DNA from: Azospirillum oleiclasticum
GTDB lineage: Bacteria; Pseudomonadota; Alphaproteobacteria; Azospirillales; Azospirillaceae
Direction of reading: 5' to 3'
DNA: 64,000 bases
Assembly: GCF_013423485.1 (NCBI RefSeq)
Contig: NZ_JABFFR010000009.1
Location: forward strand, 186,001 to 250,000
A program made the translations under genes and the position numbers. The notes under the pieces are model-generated. The model worked only from the letters and a program-made list of their open reading frames with translations. It made no database searches and was not told the origin of the DNA. Below are positions 34,626 to 42,927 of this stretch, piece by piece (positions within the stretch are counted from its first letter, which is position 1; each line of letters starts with the position of its first letter).

Positions 34626-34985
34626 TCAGCGCACGCCGACGCGGTTGACCGGACCGCCGGTGTTGGCGCCGACCCCGGGACCAGCGGCGGGGGCGACGCC
34701 GACACCCGGCGCGCCGACACCCACGCCCGGCGCCACCCCGACGCCCGGCGCGCCGACGCCCGGCGCAACGACGGCGGCGCCCGCCGCCGGGCGGGCCACG
34801 CAACCCACCGGCACGCCAGGGCTCGTGCAGTAGATCACCCGCGCCGCCGGGCGCGGACGCACGACGCAGCCCTGCGGCACGCCCGCGGTCTTGCAATAGA
34901 CCACGGCGGCGGCCTCGCGGGGCTCCATGACCGCCCCGGCGACCAGAGCGGCAGCGAACACGGCCATCGTCAGCGCAAACTTCAT
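34626..34985 (-). CDS. Secreted Gly/Val/Pro-rich repeat protein
   Basis: A 119-residue exported protein (signal peptide about 1-26). The mature part begins with two tandem copies of a Cys motif (VVYCKTAGVPQGCVVRP and VIYCTSPGVPVGCVARP), followed by a low-complexity run built from GVGAPGVGVAP units to about residue 105. Repeats at DNA level are close copies, so length could vary between strains. ATG 34985. Function unknown; its small Cys repeats resemble a family widespread in Bradyrhizobium-like genomes. It converges on the LprI-family gene. Confidence 0.72.
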   Translation of the reverse strand: MKFALTMAVFAAALVAGAVMEPREAAAVVYCKTAGVPQGCVVRPRPAARVIYCTSPGVPVGCVARPAAGAAVVAPGVGAPGVGVAPGVGVGAPGVGVAPAAGPGVGANTGGPVNRVGVR

Positions 34986-35246
34986 CGTCCATCCCCAGTG
35001 TGTGCGGCGGCCCTAGCGGCCGGCGGCGTTGCCATGCGCGGAAACCGCGAACGCGCGCGGTCCGTTCGCATGTCAAGGGAAGGTAGACGGGCCATCGGGA
35101 GCGGTCAATGCGCGGGTTGCGGCGGAAACAACGCGACGACATTTGTCATCGAAACACCGTGCAAGGCGGCAATCCATGCCCGTCGCATCCCTCCGGCCCC
35201 ACCGCCGCCGGCGCGCCGGCGGTGAGCGCGGCGACAGGCCTTTCCC

Positions 35247-36218
35247 CTAACCCCGCGGTGCCGCCGCCCGCCGCAGCCGGTCGTTGATCGCCACGCCCAG
35301 CCCCTGCTCGGGGATCGGCATCACGGCGATGGCGCGGATGCCGGGCTTGTCGAGCTGGCGCAGGTGGTGGAACAGGTTGGCCGCCGCCTCGTTGAGGTCG
35401 CCCTGGGTGGACAGGTTGAGGCGTGCGGCACCGCCGCGCACGAAGCGGTCGGGGCCGAAGGTCAGGAAGGCCTCGTCCGCCGCGGCCTCGCCCGCCTCCA
35501 GCCGCACCGGCGCCGAGGGCGCGTAGTGGCTGGCGAGCTGGCCGGGGGATTTGGGTGCCTCGGGGTCGTCCGTCCCCACCGTCACCGGGCCGATCAGCCG
35601 CTCGATCTCCTCCCGCAGCACGGCACCCGGCCGCAGCAGCGCCGGCGTCGGGCCGGACAGGTCGAGCACGGTCGATTCCAGCCCCACCGGGCAGCGCCCG
35701 CCGGCCAGCACCACATCGACCCGGTCGCCCAGGCTTTCCAGCACATGATGGGGCGCGGTCGGGCTGACCGCGCCCGAGCGGTTGGCGCTGGGAGCGGCCA
35801 GCGGCCGGTCGCAGGCGGCCAGCAGCGCCTGCGCCACCGGATGGTCGGGCGCGCGGATCGCCACCGTGTCGAGCCCGGCGGAGACCAGCAGCGACAATCC
35901 CCCCTCGGCACGGCGCGGCAGCACCAGCGTCAGCGGGCCGGGCCAATAGACCTCCATCAGCGCGGTGGCGCGCTCGTCCACCACGGCGTAACGCTCCGCC
36001 GTGGCGGCGTCCGGCACATGGACGATCAGCGGGTTGAAGCTGGGGCGGCCCTTGGCGGCGAAGATGGCGGCGACCGCGCGGTCGCTGGTGGCATCGCCGC
36101 CCAGCCCGTACACCGTCTCGGTCGGGAAGGCGACAAGGCCGCCGGCGCGCAGCACCTCGGCCGCGCGCGCGATCGCCGCGGGGCCGGGGGGGAGGAGGTC
36201 TGGGCGTTTCTCGGTCAC
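35247..36218 (-). CDS. tsaC: L-threonylcarbamoyladenylate synthase (Sua5 type)
   Basis: A 323-residue enzyme that makes threonylcarbamoyl-AMP from threonine, bicarbonate and ATP, the first step to t6A37 in tRNAs. YrdC domain (about 15-210): GLVAFPTETVYGLGGDA, AAKGRPSFNPLIVHV, APSANRSG and LESTVLDLSG. The C-terminal Sua5 domain begins at SPGQLASHYAP, so it is the two-domain type. The start is taken as GTG 36218 (VTEKRPDLL); no ATG fits. The 261 bases before the previous gene (34986-35246) hold only a GC-rich palindrome. Confidence 0.9.
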   Translation of the reverse strand: MTEKRPDLLPPGPAAIARAAEVLRAGGLVAFPTETVYGLGGDATSDRAVAAIFAAKGRPSFNPLIVHVPDAATAERYAVVDERATALMEVYWPGPLTLVLPRRAEGGLSLLVSAGLDTVAIRAPDHPVAQALLAACDRPLAAPSANRSGAVSPTAPHHVLESLGDRVDVVLAGGRCPVGLESTVLDLSGPTPALLRPGAVLREEIERLIGPVTVGTDDPEAPKSPGQLASHYAPSAPVRLEAGEAAADEAFLTFGPDRFVRGGAARLNLSTQGDLNEAAANLFHHLRQLDKPGIRAIAVMPIPEQGLGVAINDRLRRAAAPRG

Positions 36219-36294
36219 GGCCCCAGCTTTTACCTGCCCTGCCCCATAAGTCAAAGGACGCGGACGGTGGTTGCCAAGATTCGCCCCAACGTTT

Positions 36295-36310
36295 AGGAGG
36301 GAAGACCACG
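36295..36310 (+). promoter_or_regulatory. Strong ribosome site placed before an ACG codon
   Basis: AGGAGG (36295-36300) is followed seven bases later by ACG (36308-36310), which is in frame with the ParA-like gene and would begin the peptide (M)TTSTDGAG. The nearest ATG in frame is 36335, too far from this site for normal initiation. Either ACG is used as a start or an ATG has changed to ACG. Confidence 0.6.
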
Positions 36311-36334
36311 ACAACATCCACCGACGGAGCGGGC

Positions 36335-36982
36335 ATGCCGGGCAGGGTCTTCACCGTCGCGCAGCAGAAGGGCGGGGCCGGCAAGACGACGCTGGCCGCC
36401 CACCTCGCCATCGCCTGGACCCAGCTCGGATTCACCGTCGCCACCGTGGACATCGACCCGCAGGGCAGCCTGTCCCGCTGGTACGACGTGCGGGCGGAGG
36501 CCACCGGCGGCAACCCCGGCTTCGCCCACGCCCGCATCACCGGCTGGCGCACCCAGGCGGAGGTGGAGAAGCTGACCCGCGACCACGACGTGGTGGTGAT
36601 CGACAGCCCGCCGCACGCCCAGACGGAGGCGCGCATCGCCGTGCGCGTCGCCAGCCTCGTCATCGCACCCGTCCAGCCAAGCCCGATGGATCTGTGGGCC
36701 ATCCACCCCACGCTGGATCTGGCGAAGCAGGAGAAGCGCCGGCTGCTGATGGTGCTGAACCGCGTGCCGCCACGCACCAGGCTGGCGGAAGGGCTGATCG
36801 CCGAGATCCAGGCGCTGATCGACCCGCCCGCGGTGGAACTGGCCGACACCCAGGTCGGCAACCGCACCGCCTACGCCGGCACATTGCTGACCGGCCTGTC
36901 CGTCACCGAAGCCGCCCGCAAGACTCAGGCCGCCGCCGAGATGCAGGCGCTGGCCGCGGAGATCCTGGAGCGGGCGGGTTGA
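36335..36982 (+). CDS. ParA/MinD-family ATPase
   Basis: A 215-residue deviant-Walker ATPase: FTVAQQKGGAGKTTLAAHLA (Walker A with the signature Lys), VDIDPQGSLSRWY (A') and VVVIDSPPHAQTEA (Walker B). Such proteins position DNA, carboxysomes or chemotaxis clusters by ATP-driven surface gradients. It has no ParB partner nearby, so it is an orphan ParA. The annotated ATG is 36335, but the good ribosome site stands before an in-frame ACG at 36308 that would add nine residues. It is divergent from the Sua5 gene and 43 bases before prmB. Confidence 0.86.
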   Translation: MPGRVFTVAQQKGGAGKTTLAAHLAIAWTQLGFTVATVDIDPQGSLSRWYDVRAEATGGNPGFAHARITGWRTQAEVEKLTRDHDVVVIDSPPHAQTEARIAVRVASLVIAPVQPSPMDLWAIHPTLDLAKQEKRRLLMVLNRVPPRTRLAEGLIAEIQALIDPPAVELADTQVGNRTAYAGTLLTGLSVTEAARKTQAAAEMQALAAEILERAG

Positions 36983-37025
36983 CCCGCCCCCTTCACCAAC
37001 ACAGCAACACGAGAGAGTGCGACCC

Positions 37026-37958
37026 GTGACCGACATCGACCCCGCCGACGTTGCCGCCGAGCTGTCGACCGTGCGCGACTTCCTGCGCTACGCGGTCAGC
37101 CGCTTCACAGCGGCGTCGCTGGCCTACGGGCACGGCACCACCGGCCCCTACGACGAGGCGGCCTTCATCGTGCTGGAGGGGTTGCGGCTGCCCATCGACC
37201 AGCTCGAGCCCTGGACCGACGCGCGGCTGCTGCCGCACGAGCGCCGCCGGCTGGCCGAGCTGATCGAGGCGCGGGTCGCCACCCGCAAGCCGGCCTCCTA
37301 CCTGCTCAACCGTGCCTACATCCAGGGCCAGCCCTTCTTCGTGGATGAGCGGGTGATCGTGCCACGCTCCTACATCGGCGAGCTGCTGTTCTCCGACCTG
37401 TTCGGCGGCGAGGGGGAGACGGTGCTGGTGGAGGACCCCTTCGCGGTGGAGGGGGTGCTGGATCTGTGCACCGGCTCCGGCTGCCTCGCCATCCTGGCGG
37501 CGCGCGTCTTCCCCGACGCCGCGATCGACGCGGTCGACCTGTCGGAGGACGCGCTCGACGTGGCGCGCGTCAACGTCGCCGACCACGGGCTGGAGGAGCG
37601 CATCACGCTGTTCCACGGCGACCTGTACAAGCCGCTGAAGGCGCGCCGCTACGACGTCATCCTGACCAACCCGCCCTATGTGGACGCCGACGCCATGGCG
37701 GCCCTGCCGCCCGAGTTCCGGCACGAGCCGGTGATGGCGCTGGCCGCCGGCGACGACGGGCTGGACGTCGTCCGCCGCATCCTGAAGGACGCGCCCAAGC
37801 ACCTGAACCCCGGCGGCGGCATCCTGTGCGAGGTCGGCACCGGCCGCGCGGCGCTGGAGGAGGCGTTCCCCGAGTTGGACTTCCTCTGGCTCGACAGCGC
37901 CGAAAGCTCCGGCGAGGTGTTCTGGCTGACCCGCGAGCAGCTGGCGGGGCGGACGTAA
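37026..37958 (+). CDS. prmB: Ribosomal protein L3 N5-glutamine methyltransferase
   Basis: A 310-residue SAM-dependent enzyme that methylates a glutamine of ribosomal protein L3. Features match E. coli PrmB along the length: VRDFLRYAVSRFTAASLAYGHGT at the front, YIQGQPFFVDERVIVPRS, the SAM loop DLCTGSGCLAIL and the catalytic NPPYVDADAM. GTG 37026 is taken as start; GTG 37017 would add three residues. It lies 43 bases behind the ParA-like gene. Confidence 0.92.
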   Translation: MTDIDPADVAAELSTVRDFLRYAVSRFTAASLAYGHGTTGPYDEAAFIVLEGLRLPIDQLEPWTDARLLPHERRRLAELIEARVATRKPASYLLNRAYIQGQPFFVDERVIVPRSYIGELLFSDLFGGEGETVLVEDPFAVEGVLDLCTGSGCLAILAARVFPDAAIDAVDLSEDALDVARVNVADHGLEERITLFHGDLYKPLKARRYDVILTNPPYVDADAMAALPPEFRHEPVMALAAGDDGLDVVRRILKDAPKHLNPGGGILCEVGTGRAALEEAFPELDFLWLDSAESSGEVFWLTREQLAGRT

Positions 37959-37966
37959 CCCTCCGC

Positions 37967-39142
37967 TCACGCACCCCGCATCCGGCGCAGCAGCAGCGGC
38001 CCCAGCGCCACCACCAGCCCGAGATGGGCGAAGGCCACGCCCCAGCCGGTCAGCGAGGCCGCGCCGCCGCCCAGATCCAGCAGCAGGCCGAAGGCCACCG
38101 GCGCCACGAAGGCGGCGCCGAAGCCGAACAGTGAGTGGATGGCCATGGCCGCCCCGCGCCGCCCGCCGGGGGCGGCCCCCACCAGGCCCACGGTCAGCGA
38201 CGCGCTGTCGGCCGTGACCGTGCAGCCGTAGACCATGACCAGCAGCGCCAGCAGCGCGAAGGGCAGCCCGGCGGTGAAGCCGATGACGGCGGCCAGCGCG
38301 GCCGAGGCCAGCATGATCGCGGTCAGGAAGCGGTCGCGGCCCCAGCGCACCGCGGCCTCGTTGCCCAGGATGCTGGCCGGCACGCCGAGCAGGATGGCGA
38401 CGGTGCCGAGCACCGCGGCCTCCGCCGGCACCACGCCGGCCGGCGCGCCCAGCGCGAAGGCCAGGAAGGCGACCAGCCAGGCGCGGAAGCCGAACAGCTC
38501 CCAGCAATGGGCGGCGTAGGCCAGCACATAGCCCATGGCCGCGCGGTTGCGCAGCACCGGGCGGAAGTCGAAGACGGCACCCGGCCCGGCGGGGGCGGCG
38601 GGGCGCGTCGCCGGCACCCAGCGCAGCGCCAGCAGCACCGTCAGCCCGCCCAGCGCCGCCGCCGTCCAGAAGGCCCAGCGCCAGTGCGCCCATTCCGCCA
38701 GCAGCCCCGCCAGCGCGACCGACAGCGCCGTGCCGATGCCGTAGGTGGCGGTGTAGAAGGACAGGTAGCGGCTCTGCTGCGGGTGCCCGGCGGTGTGGTC
38801 GTTGAGGATGCGCAGCCCCGGCATGTAGGTGCCGGCCAGCCCGATCCCGCCCAGCGCCCGCCACGCCATCGCCGACCAGAAACCGTCGGCGAAGGCCGCG
38901 AAGCCGGCGCAGGATACGGCCGACAGCGCCGTGCAGGCGATGTAGATGCGGCGGCTGTCCAGCCGGTCGGTCAGCGACAGCAGCGGCAGCACCGCCGCCA
39001 CATAGCCGAGCTGCACCACCCCCGACAGCCAGCCGGCGGCGGTGTTGGACAGCCCCCAGTCGTCCTTGAAGACCGGCAGCAGCGCCGGCACCGTCATCGT
39101 CCCCATCATGCCCAGCACCTCGGCGAGCAGCAGGACGGTCAC
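37967..39142 (-). CDS. Major facilitator superfamily transporter (start uncertain)
   Basis: About 391 residues with twelve hydrophobic segments and the MFS loop 2-3 motif (LTDRLDSRRIYIACTALS). Middle loop near residue 190; no signature for a particular substrate. The start is unclear: GTG 39142 has no ribosome site. An ATG at 39173 would give MPPHPSPRTLVTVLL but is out of frame by one base, with a run of seven C (plus-strand G 39151-39157) between it and the gene. See the finding on this tract. It converges on prmB. Confidence 0.82.
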   Translation of the reverse strand: MTVLLLAEVLGMMGTMTVPALLPVFKDDWGLSNTAAGWLSGVVQLGYVAAVLPLLSLTDRLDSRRIYIACTALSAVSCAGFAAFADGFWSAMAWRALGGIGLAGTYMPGLRILNDHTAGHPQQSRYLSFYTATYGIGTALSVALAGLLAEWAHWRWAFWTAAALGGLTVLLALRWVPATRPAAPAGPGAVFDFRPVLRNRAAMGYVLAYAAHCWELFGFRAWLVAFLAFALGAPAGVVPAEAAVLGTVAILLGVPASILGNEAAVRWGRDRFLTAIMLASAALAAVIGFTAGLPFALLALLVMVYGCTVTADSASLTVGLVGAAPGGRRGAAMAIHSLFGFGAAFVAPVAFGLLLDLGGGAASLTGWGVAFAHLGLVVALGPLLLRRMRGA

Positions 39143-39150
39143 GAGCGTGC

Positions 39151-39157
39151 GGGGGGG
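39151..39157. repeat. Homopolymer G7 tract at the start of the MFS gene
   Basis: Seven G on the plus strand (seven C in the gene sense), between an ATG at 39173 and the transporter frame. Losing one base would join ATG-CCG-CCA-CAC-CCG-TCC-CCC to CGC-ACG-CTC-GTG of the transporter. It could be a slippage site or a base-call error. Confidence 0.55.
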
Positions 39158-39426
39158 ACGGGTGTGGCGGCATCGGTCCGGGGAGGAAGCGGCGGGCGGG
39201 ACCGGCCGGAGGCCGGCGGGCGGGGGACGAGGGGTGGCGGATGATCGCGGTGGCAGACTACCCGCCACCCCCGGACGGCGCCACGCCGCGGCCCCTGCGC
39301 GCCGCGCGCGGGAGCATTGCTTTCGCAATCCCGAAGGCGGGCCGCTATCATCGTCGCGACGGAACAGCGCCCGCGGGCGGGCGTTCCCGACGCTTCGTCC
39401 CCCGCTTTCCGACCAAGGGTCCGCCG

Positions 39427-40218
39427 ATGCTGTTCATCCCGCTGTACGACGACAACCCGACCCGGCGGACGCCGGTGGTCACCTACGGGCTGGTCGGGCT
39501 GTGCGTCGCCGTCTTCCTCTGGCAGACCTCGCTGGGGGATCGGGGGGAAACGCTGGCCGTCTTCTCCTATGGCATGATCCCGGCGGTGCTGTTCGGCCAT
39601 GCGGAACTGCCGGCCGGGCTGGACAAGGTACCGGCCTGGACCACCGTCTTCACGTCCATGTTCATGCACGGCGGGGTCCTGCACCTTGCCGGCAACATGC
39701 TCTATCTGTGGATCTTCGGGAACAATGTGGAAGACAGCATGGGGCGCGGGCGCTTCATCGTCTTCTATCTGCTGTGCGGCGTGGCCGCGGCGCTGGCACA
39801 GTCCGCCGCCAACCCGGCGTCGGAGGTGCCGATGATCGGGGCCAGCGGCGCCATCGGCGGGGTGCTGGGCGCCTATCTGGTGCTGCACCCGCGGGCCAAT
39901 GTGCGGGTGTTCTTCTGGTTCCTGATCATCGTCCGGCTGCTGAACATCCCCGCCATCATCGTGCTCGGCTTCTGGTTCGCCGGGCAGGTGCTGAGCGGCG
40001 TCGCCACCCCCACCGACGGCGACGGCGGCGGGGTCGCCTTCTGGGCGCATGTCGGCGGCTTCGTCGCCGGAGCGGTGCTGATCCTGGTCTTCAAGCGCCG
40101 CGGCGTCCAGCTTCTGGAGCCCGCCCACAGCGTGCCCTTCAGCGTCGCCCCGGCCCCGCGCTTCCGGCGCGGCAGCGTGCCCAGCGCCGGGGACCGGCGG
40201 CGCTGGCCGCCGTCCTGA
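39427..40218 (+). CDS. Rhomboid-family intramembrane serine protease
   Basis: A 263-residue membrane protein with six to seven helices. The rhomboid core is complete: MFMHGGVLHLAGNMLYLWIFG (His/Asn oxyanion region in helix 2), catalytic Ser 140 in IGASGAIGG, and catalytic His 208 in WAHVGGFVAG. ATG 39427 (MLFIPLYDDNPTRR) is the usual alphaproteobacterial start and follows AAGGGTCCGCCG. Its substrate is not known. A short basic tail follows the last helix. Confidence 0.9.
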   Translation: MLFIPLYDDNPTRRTPVVTYGLVGLCVAVFLWQTSLGDRGETLAVFSYGMIPAVLFGHAELPAGLDKVPAWTTVFTSMFMHGGVLHLAGNMLYLWIFGNNVEDSMGRGRFIVFYLLCGVAAALAQSAANPASEVPMIGASGAIGGVLGAYLVLHPRANVRVFFWFLIIVRLLNIPAIIVLGFWFAGQVLSGVATPTDGDGGGVAFWAHVGGFVAGAVLILVFKRRGVQLLEPAHSVPFSVAPAPRFRRGSVPSAGDRRRWPPS

Positions 40219-40222
40219 GGCA

Positions 40223-40561
40223 TCACCCCCCCGCGCCCGTCGCTCCCAGTGCCAGCCCCACCACCGCCAAGCCGGACACGATGAGGGAGGAGACGGCGCG
40301 GCAGCCAGCCAGCACCGCGCGCGGCCGGTCGCCGCGTTCGGCCAGGGAATCCGCCGCCATGGCGCCGAAGCAGGCGGAGACCAGCGCCATCAGATGCACC
40401 AGGGCGAGCGCCATGGTGACGGGCACCGCCAGCAGGACGGAGGTGAGTCCGAGCAGCCCCACCTGGAACAGCGCGCCGCTGCCGATCATCGCCCAGTGCT
40501 GCCGGGCGATGAAGTCCTCCAGCGTCGGGCCGCCGGGGCGGTCGTCGGTGCCGTAGCTCAT
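40223..40561 (-). CDS. Small membrane protein of unknown function
   Basis: A 112-residue protein with a polar N-terminus (MSYGTDDRPGGPTLEDFIAR) and three hydrophobic segments (about 24-45, 47-68, 88-108). ATG 40561 has a near-perfect ribosome site, GGAGGAGCGACG. I recognise no family. It converges on the rhomboid gene with a four-base gap and lies 62 bases after the first TerB-like gene on the same strand. Confidence 0.6.
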   Translation of the reverse strand: MSYGTDDRPGGPTLEDFIARQHWAMIGSGALFQVGLLGLTSVLLAVPVTMALALVHLMALVSACFGAMAADSLAERGDRPRAVLAGCRAVSSLIVSGLAVVGLALGATGAGG

Positions 40562-40623
40562 CGTCGCTCCTCCTTCCATGCTTCTGACGGCCGTGCCGCC
40601 GATCGTTCCCGGTCGGGTCGGGC

Positions 40624-41100
40624 TCAGGCCCTCCGCCGGGGGCCGCGGGCGTCGGCCAGGTCGAATTCCGCCGGGTCCAGAGCCAGCTGCTCACACAGGA
40701 GCAGCAGGATCGTGCGCTCCTCGCCGTCCAGCTGGGTGTCGGCCGCCGCGACGGCGGTGCAGGCCCGCAGGATCTCGCGGGAGCGGCTCGGCGTGCCGCG
40801 GAAGGGCTCGACCCGCTCGAAAGCGGCCTGCTCGGCCGTGTCGTGGTCGCGGGCGAAGGCGTCGGTCACCTCGTCGAAGAGCTGTCCCACCTCCTCGACG
40901 GGAAAGGCGGCCAGCGCGTCGCAGGACCGCAGGGCGCCGAGCAGGCGCCGCCGCTCCTCCCGCGTCACCCAGCCGTCGGCGTAGGCGACCGCGGCGCAGG
41001 CGGACACCACCGCGACCAGGAACTCCTCATTGCGCTGCATCACGAACTCGCCCGCCAGATGCGAGCGCGATCGGTCATGGGTGACGGTCGGCGTGGGCAT
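40624..41100 (-). CDS. TerB-family (tellurite-resistance-like) protein, shorter paralogue
   Basis: A 158-residue all-helical protein. VVSACAAVAYADGWVTREERRRLLGAL and CTAVAAADTQLDGEERTILLLLCEQLAL are the two TerB-type half-motifs in which an Asp-x-x-x-Glu-Glu loop can bind metal. Cytoplasmic, with no membrane helix. Neighbour of a second TerB-like gene 75 bases upstream on the same strand. No terC, terD or terZ gene is near, so the label says fold only, not tellurite resistance. Confidence 0.76.
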   Translation of the reverse strand: MPTPTVTHDRSRSHLAGEFVMQRNEEFLVAVVSACAAVAYADGWVTREERRRLLGALRSCDALAAFPVEEVGQLFDEVTDAFARDHDTAEQAAFERVEPFRGTPSRSREILRACTAVAAADTQLDGEERTILLLLCEQLALDPAEFDLADARGPRRRA

Positions 41101-41175
41101 GGCTGGAACTCCGTGCGCTGTGATTGGGTGGTGTCCGGAGCGGGCGGCCGGGCCGGGCCGCCCGCATCGGTACGG

Positions 41176-41688
41176 TCAGGCGGCCAGCCCGTTCAGGCGG
41201 ACCTGGAAGCCCGGCTGGTTGTTCGGGTGGTTGGCGTTGGTGAAGACGGTGCGGTCGTTCTTCATCAGGATCACCTCGAAGAACGGACGGAACTGCTCGT
41301 CGCTGATGCCGAACGCCTGCTGCGCCTTGCCGATCAGCTCCTGCTCCTGGATCTCGGCCTGCCCGTCGGACATGGCGCTGTCCACCATGTTGGTCAGGAT
41401 GCACAGCTTCTGCGCGTCGGTCAGCAGCGGGGCGGCCTCCGCCAGGAAATTCTCGAAGCGGTTCTGGCGGCAGTAGCGCACCGCGCTGTCGAGCAGCGCC
41501 CGGTTGTTGGCGCCGACACCGATGCCGCCGCCGCTGCTTTCACCGCCGAGCACGGAGAGCAGGTGCCCGACCTCCTCGGGGTCCATCTCCCCGTCGGCAC
41601 CCATGCAGTAGATGAGCGAGCAGGCGAACGCCTTGTGCGGCGTCATCGCGGCCCCGCTGTCGCTCTTGAACATGCTGAACAGACCCAT
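41176..41688 (-). CDS. TerB-family protein, longer paralogue
   Basis: A 170-residue soluble protein starting MGLFSMFKSDSGAAMTPHKA after GGGAGACGCACG. ACSLIYCMGADGEMDPEEVGHLLSVLGG and NMVDSAMSDGQAEIQEQELIGKAQQAFGI are two TerB half-motifs with acidic loops. A Gly-rich insert (GGESSGGGIGVGA) sits between the helices. Forms a tandem pair with the gene at 40624-41100, probably in one transcript. Role unknown; acidic loops suggest metal binding. Confidence 0.76.
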   Translation of the reverse strand: MGLFSMFKSDSGAAMTPHKAFACSLIYCMGADGEMDPEEVGHLLSVLGGESSGGGIGVGANNRALLDSAVRYCRQNRFENFLAEAAPLLTDAQKLCILTNMVDSAMSDGQAEIQEQELIGKAQQAFGISDEQFRPFFEVILMKNDRTVFTNANHPNNQPGFQVRLNGLAA

Positions 41689-41832
41689 CGTGCGTCTCCC
41701 TGAAACGTCCCTGTTCGGACGCCCCTGGAGATGCGGACGCATCGGTACCGTTCAATAGGGGGAAGACTTTACAAATATTTCATCTTGCTCGGGCGCGGGG
41801 TCGCCCCCGCGCCCGACACCGTGATCGTCCGG

Positions 41833-42198
41833 TTACTCGTAGGTCGCCGAGGTCTGGCCGGTGCTGCGGTTGTAGTGGATGTTGATCTTCGAAATCTGGC
41901 AGAGGTCGAACCCGTCCCACTCCGCCTTCTCGTCGTCGTCGTAGACCACCTTCAGGTCCCACTTGCAGGTCTTGGTGCTGCGGTTGAAGGTGATGTGCAC
42001 GGACTCCCCGTTGCCCAGCACGTCCTGGCCGAGCACGTCCTCATCCCAGTCGTCGGAGCTGGTCGGCGAGACGTAGACCTTGTCGATCCGGTAGCCGGTC
42101 TTGTTCACCAGAGTGAAGTCCTGCTTGCCCTGCGCCATGGCCGAACCCGCAAACGCCAGTCCGGCGACGAGCGCGGCAGCCCCCACAAAAAGCTTCAT
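41833..42198 (-). CDS. Small exported protein of unknown function
   Basis: A 121-residue periplasmic protein. The signal peptide is FVGAAALVAGLAFAGSAMA, cleaved before QGKQDFTLVNKTGY. The mature domain (about 98 residues) is a beta-rich fold with TGYRIDKVYVSPTSSDDW, VHITFNR and CKWDLKVVYDDDEKAEW, plus two cysteines (TCKWD, DLCQI) that could pair. It is like a widespread family of unknown function. ATG 42198. It is divergent from the YgjV-family gene over 181 bases. Confidence 0.72.
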   Translation of the reverse strand: MKLFVGAAALVAGLAFAGSAMAQGKQDFTLVNKTGYRIDKVYVSPTSSDDWDEDVLGQDVLGNGESVHITFNRSTKTCKWDLKVVYDDDEKAEWDGFDLCQISKINIHYNRSTGQTSATYE

Positions 42199-42379
42199 CG
42201 TTTTGCCCCTGTATACAGAGCGCGAGCCTGCGCCCATAAGGCGGAAAATTACCACTTCCGTATTAGGCGTCCATCGGAAAGGCATAAGGAGCTGGGACAA
42301 CCGAAAGCCCTCGATTCCGGCGGTGCATGTTGTTATCGGTAGGGCGAACACGCCCCCGCCAATCGGGAATCACCCACCC

Positions 42380-42907
42380 ATGCCGATCACCTTCGACGAC
42401 GCCACGGTGATCCAGGCCATCGGTCTGGTGGGCACTCTGGGCGGGGTGACGTGGCCGATGTTCGCGACTCGGCTGGGCATGCTGCTGGGGCAGCTCTTCA
42501 CCAACCTGTGCTTCCTGGCGCATTTCGCCCTGCTGGGGGCGGAGACGGCGACGCTGGTCAACGTGCTGTCGGCGCTGCAGGTGGCGGCGGCCATCCCGCT
42601 GGGCACACGGCCCGGCTTCCGCCACGTCTATCTGGCGACGGTGCCGCTGATCGCCGGGGTGCTGCTGTGGTCCTGGAGCGGGGTGCCGTCGCTGTTCGCC
42701 GCACTCGGGGCCGGGCTGATCAGCCTTGGCCGCTATCAGACGGATGTCGGGCGCTTCCGGCTGGTGATGCTGCTGGCGCTGCCCTGTTGGTTCACCCACA
42801 ACGCGCTGGTCGGCTCGGTGCCGGGCATGATCTCCGACACCGTCGGCTTCGCGCTCAACGCGATGATGCTGGCGCGGATGGGGGCCTTCCGGCGACGGAC
42901 GGCCTGA
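42380..42907 (+). CDS. YgjV-family inner-membrane protein
   Basis: A 175-residue protein with six hydrophobic helices and the pattern [22 protein letters not shown] at the front and [21 protein letters not shown] near the end, as in YgjV proteins. Function unknown. First of a plus-strand run of five genes (YgjV, Crp/Fnr, hybrid kinase, Crp/Fnr, DUF2892). The next start is only 20 bases after its stop. Confidence 0.72.
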   Translation: MPITFDDATVIQAIGLVGTLGGVTWPMFATRLGMLLGQLFTNLCFLAHFALLGAETATLVNVLSALQVAAAIPLGTRPGFRHVYLATVPLIAGVLLWSWSGVPSLFAALGAGLISLGRYQTDVGRFRLVMLLALPCWFTHNALVGSVPGMISDTVGFALNAMMLARMGAFRRRTA

Positions 42908-42927
42908 ACGGCGGCGGGGAGGACGGG

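Noticed and set aside
34626..34985. The repetitive Gly/Val/Pro stretch considered as a possible CRISPR or satellite array
   Set aside because: The repeats are short, coding, unspaced and part of a protein with a signal peptide. No direct repeat with unique spacers occurs here or elsewhere in the window.
35201..35225. CACCGCCGCCGGCGCGCCGGCGGTG palindrome after the Sua5 gene
   Set aside because: GC-rich near-palindromes of this size are common in such DNA. There is a bulge in one arm and no T-run, so no function is claimed.
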